A stretch of 64,000 nt of DNA from Shimia abyssi (GTDB taxonomy: Bacteria; Pseudomonadota; Alphaproteobacteria; Rhodobacterales; Rhodobacteraceae): the NCBI RefSeq assembly GCF_003014475.1, contig NZ_PYGJ01000017.1:1-64000 (forward strand), given 5' to 3'. Below the pieces are notes generated by a model. That model was not told the origin of the DNA and made no database searches. It saw only the letters and a list, made by a program, of their open reading frames with translations. Shown piece after piece: positions 62,837 to 64,000 of the stretch. The position numbers were made by a program, and so were the translations under genes. How positions within the stretch are numbered: the stretch's first letter is position 1; every line of letters starts with the position of its first letter.

Positions 62837-62909
62837 TACAAAGCCAAAATTTGCACCATTTGGGGCGGCCTCGGGGGCCCGGTGCAAAGAGCAAGGATAG
62901 ATCATAAAC

Positions 62910-63914
62910 ATGCTGAGTTTCGTGCGTTTCATATTGACGCGAGCGGTGATGGCATTGGCGACGCTGATTATTGTGTCGCTGGTCGTTTTCTCGCTGATGG
63001 AGCTTGTTCCGGGGGATTGCGCTGAGCGCTACCTTGCGTTCAAGAACACCCAAGGATCTGGAATTTCTGTCGCGGATATCGAGGCCGAGCGGGCTCGGTT
63101 GGGGTTGGATAAGCCGTTTTTCACCCGTTGGACGGTTTGGATTACCAATGCGTTCCAGGGCGAGTTTGGGGATAGCTGTATCTTGCGCGTGAATATCGCG
63201 GATTTGTTGGGTCAGAAATTCTGGTTGTCGCTGGGGATCTGTTTGTCCGCATTGGTTCTGGCCTATGCGATTGCGGTTCCGGTGGGCATCATCGCCGCAG
63301 CATCGAACAATGCGACCCTGAACAACACGCTGAAGTTTATCAGCTATTTTGGTCTGGCGATGCCCAACTTTTTGTTGGCGCTGTTGATCATGCTGATTTC
63401 GACGGTGTGGTTCGGAGAAACGTTAACGGGGCTGTTTTCCAAGGAATACCGCGATGCGGATTGGAGCTGGGCAAAGCTTGTTGATTTGATGAAACATGCG
63501 TGGTTGCCGATTTTCATTCTGGGTTGGTCGGCTACGGCGTTTGCGTTGCAGACCGTACGTGCGCTGATGTCGGATGAGATTGGAAAACTGTACGTGACGG
63601 CAGCATCCGCACGGGGCGTTTCAGGGCGCAAGCTGCTTTGGAACTATCCCGCGCGCCATGCGCTGGGGCCAATTGTGAACTCTTTGGGGTTCGATTTGAA
63701 CCGAATTTTCAACGAGTTGCCGATTGTCGCGTTGATTCTTGTGATGACGGATGCGGGGGCGTTGTTGATCGAAGCGCTGGCCCGCTCAAACGATCAGCAG
63801 TTGGCGGGAGCCATCATCTTTTTGTTGACCGCGTCGATCGTGACGTTGAACTTTTTCACAGACGTGTTGTTGGCGGTGCTGGATCCGCGCGTGCGCAAGA
63901 GCATTTTGAGGTAA
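62910..63914 (+). CDS. ABC transporter permease (DppB type)
   Basis: A 334-residue membrane protein with six hydrophobic segments, starting MLSFVRFILTRAVMALATLI, with LVVFSLMELVPGDCAERYLA as in DppB proteins. The EAA loop is LYVTAASARGVSGRKLLWNY with P and AR after it. It forms the channel together with the next permease. Confidence 0.92.
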   Translation: MLSFVRFILTRAVMALATLIIVSLVVFSLMELVPGDCAERYLAFKNTQGSGISVADIEAERARLGLDKPFFTRWTVWITNAFQGEFGDSCILRVNIADLLGQKFWLSLGICLSALVLAYAIAVPVGIIAAASNNATLNNTLKFISYFGLAMPNFLLALLIMLISTVWFGETLTGLFSKEYRDADWSWAKLVDLMKHAWLPIFILGWSATAFALQTVRALMSDEIGKLYVTAASARGVSGRKLLWNYPARHALGPIVNSLGFDLNRIFNELPIVALILVMTDAGALLIEALARSNDQQLAGAIIFLLTASIVTLNFFTDVLLAVLDPRVRKSILR

Positions 63915-63917
63915 CCC

Positions 63918-64000
63918 ATGACGAGCGAAGCCCAAACCAATGGTCCGATCTCGACAGAGGACCAAAAGGCAAAAGAAGCCTATTTCACCGCCTCACAGCG
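63918..64000 (+). CDS. ABC transporter permease (DppC type), N-terminal part only
   Basis: The frame starts MTSEAQTNGPISTEDQKAKE three bases after the DppB-type gene and runs out of the window. The hydrophilic start and the position fit the second permease subunit, but no membrane segment is reached, so the call is by context. Confidence 0.6.
   Translation, partial: MTSEAQTNGPISTEDQKAKEAYFTASQ

Overview
The window looks like a chromosomal segment of a marine roseobacter-type alphaproteobacterium (Rhodobacteraceae in the broad sense). This rests on gene content recognised by eye: a TIGR02300 acidic protein beside tRNA-Ala, AccA, AcnB, a TAXI-TRAP and a DctP-type TRAP transporter, many ABC importers, and GntR/LysR/LacI regulators. 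No database search was possible, so the taxon is an inference.

Layout. 1-433: end of an IS3-family element. 0.9-12 kb: mostly ordinary chromosome, with a cyclase-TPR protein, a YHS/ankyrin pair, two small unknown genes, tRNA-Ala(GGC), TIGR02300, a YgjP-type metallopeptidase, a GntR regulator, an MFS exporter, accA, an AraC/GyrI-like regulator and a LysE exporter. 12.15-25.1 kb: an accretion zone at tRNA-Arg(CCT). A 45-bp copy of the tRNA 3' end (44/45 identical) at 18912-18956 bounds a 6.7-kb island. The island carries a truncated integrase, a cytosolic sulfatase, a fused TRAP permease, a TAXI binding protein and a divergent LysR gene. Just outside the repeat lies a second integrase/HTH module with an in-frame stop. 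It is followed by decayed DNA: a truncated small gene, an IS1182-like remnant, a frameshifted AraC gene and a divergent arylsulfatase pseudogene with three lesions.

25.3-28.7 kb: a tricarballylate oxidation unit (LysR, tcuA, tcuB). 28.8-36.2 kb: a LacI gene and a divergent sugar ABC importer with an isomerase and a dehydrogenase; two LacI-type operators lie over and just after the promoter. 36.3-39.1 kb: acnB. 39.4-43.2 kb: DUF3179 protein, periplasmic sulfatase and outer-membrane barrel.

43.3-53.2 kb: an accessory catabolic cluster. It holds a DRE-TIM aldolase-type enzyme, a GntR regulator, a GST, malonyl-CoA decarboxylase, a YciI protein, a RutE-like malonic semialdehyde reductase, an OsmC-like protein, a complete TRAP transporter and an intradiol (hydroxyquinol-type) dioxygenase. 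The combination suggests uptake and ring cleavage of a hydroxylated aromatic, with malonyl/malonic-semialdehyde handling alongside, but the substrate is not known. 53.2-57.2 kb: a glutamine-synthetase-like ligase, an aldehyde dehydrogenase and an iron alcohol dehydrogenase on the minus strand, fitting gamma-glutamylation and oxidation of an amine or amino alcohol. 57.5-64 kb: a phosphonate-monoester-hydrolase-type enzyme, a DeoR regulator and a peptide/nickel-type ABC importer that runs off the window.

A recurring theme is the sulfatase/alkaline-phosphatase superfamily: three intact members and one pseudogene, each in a different context.
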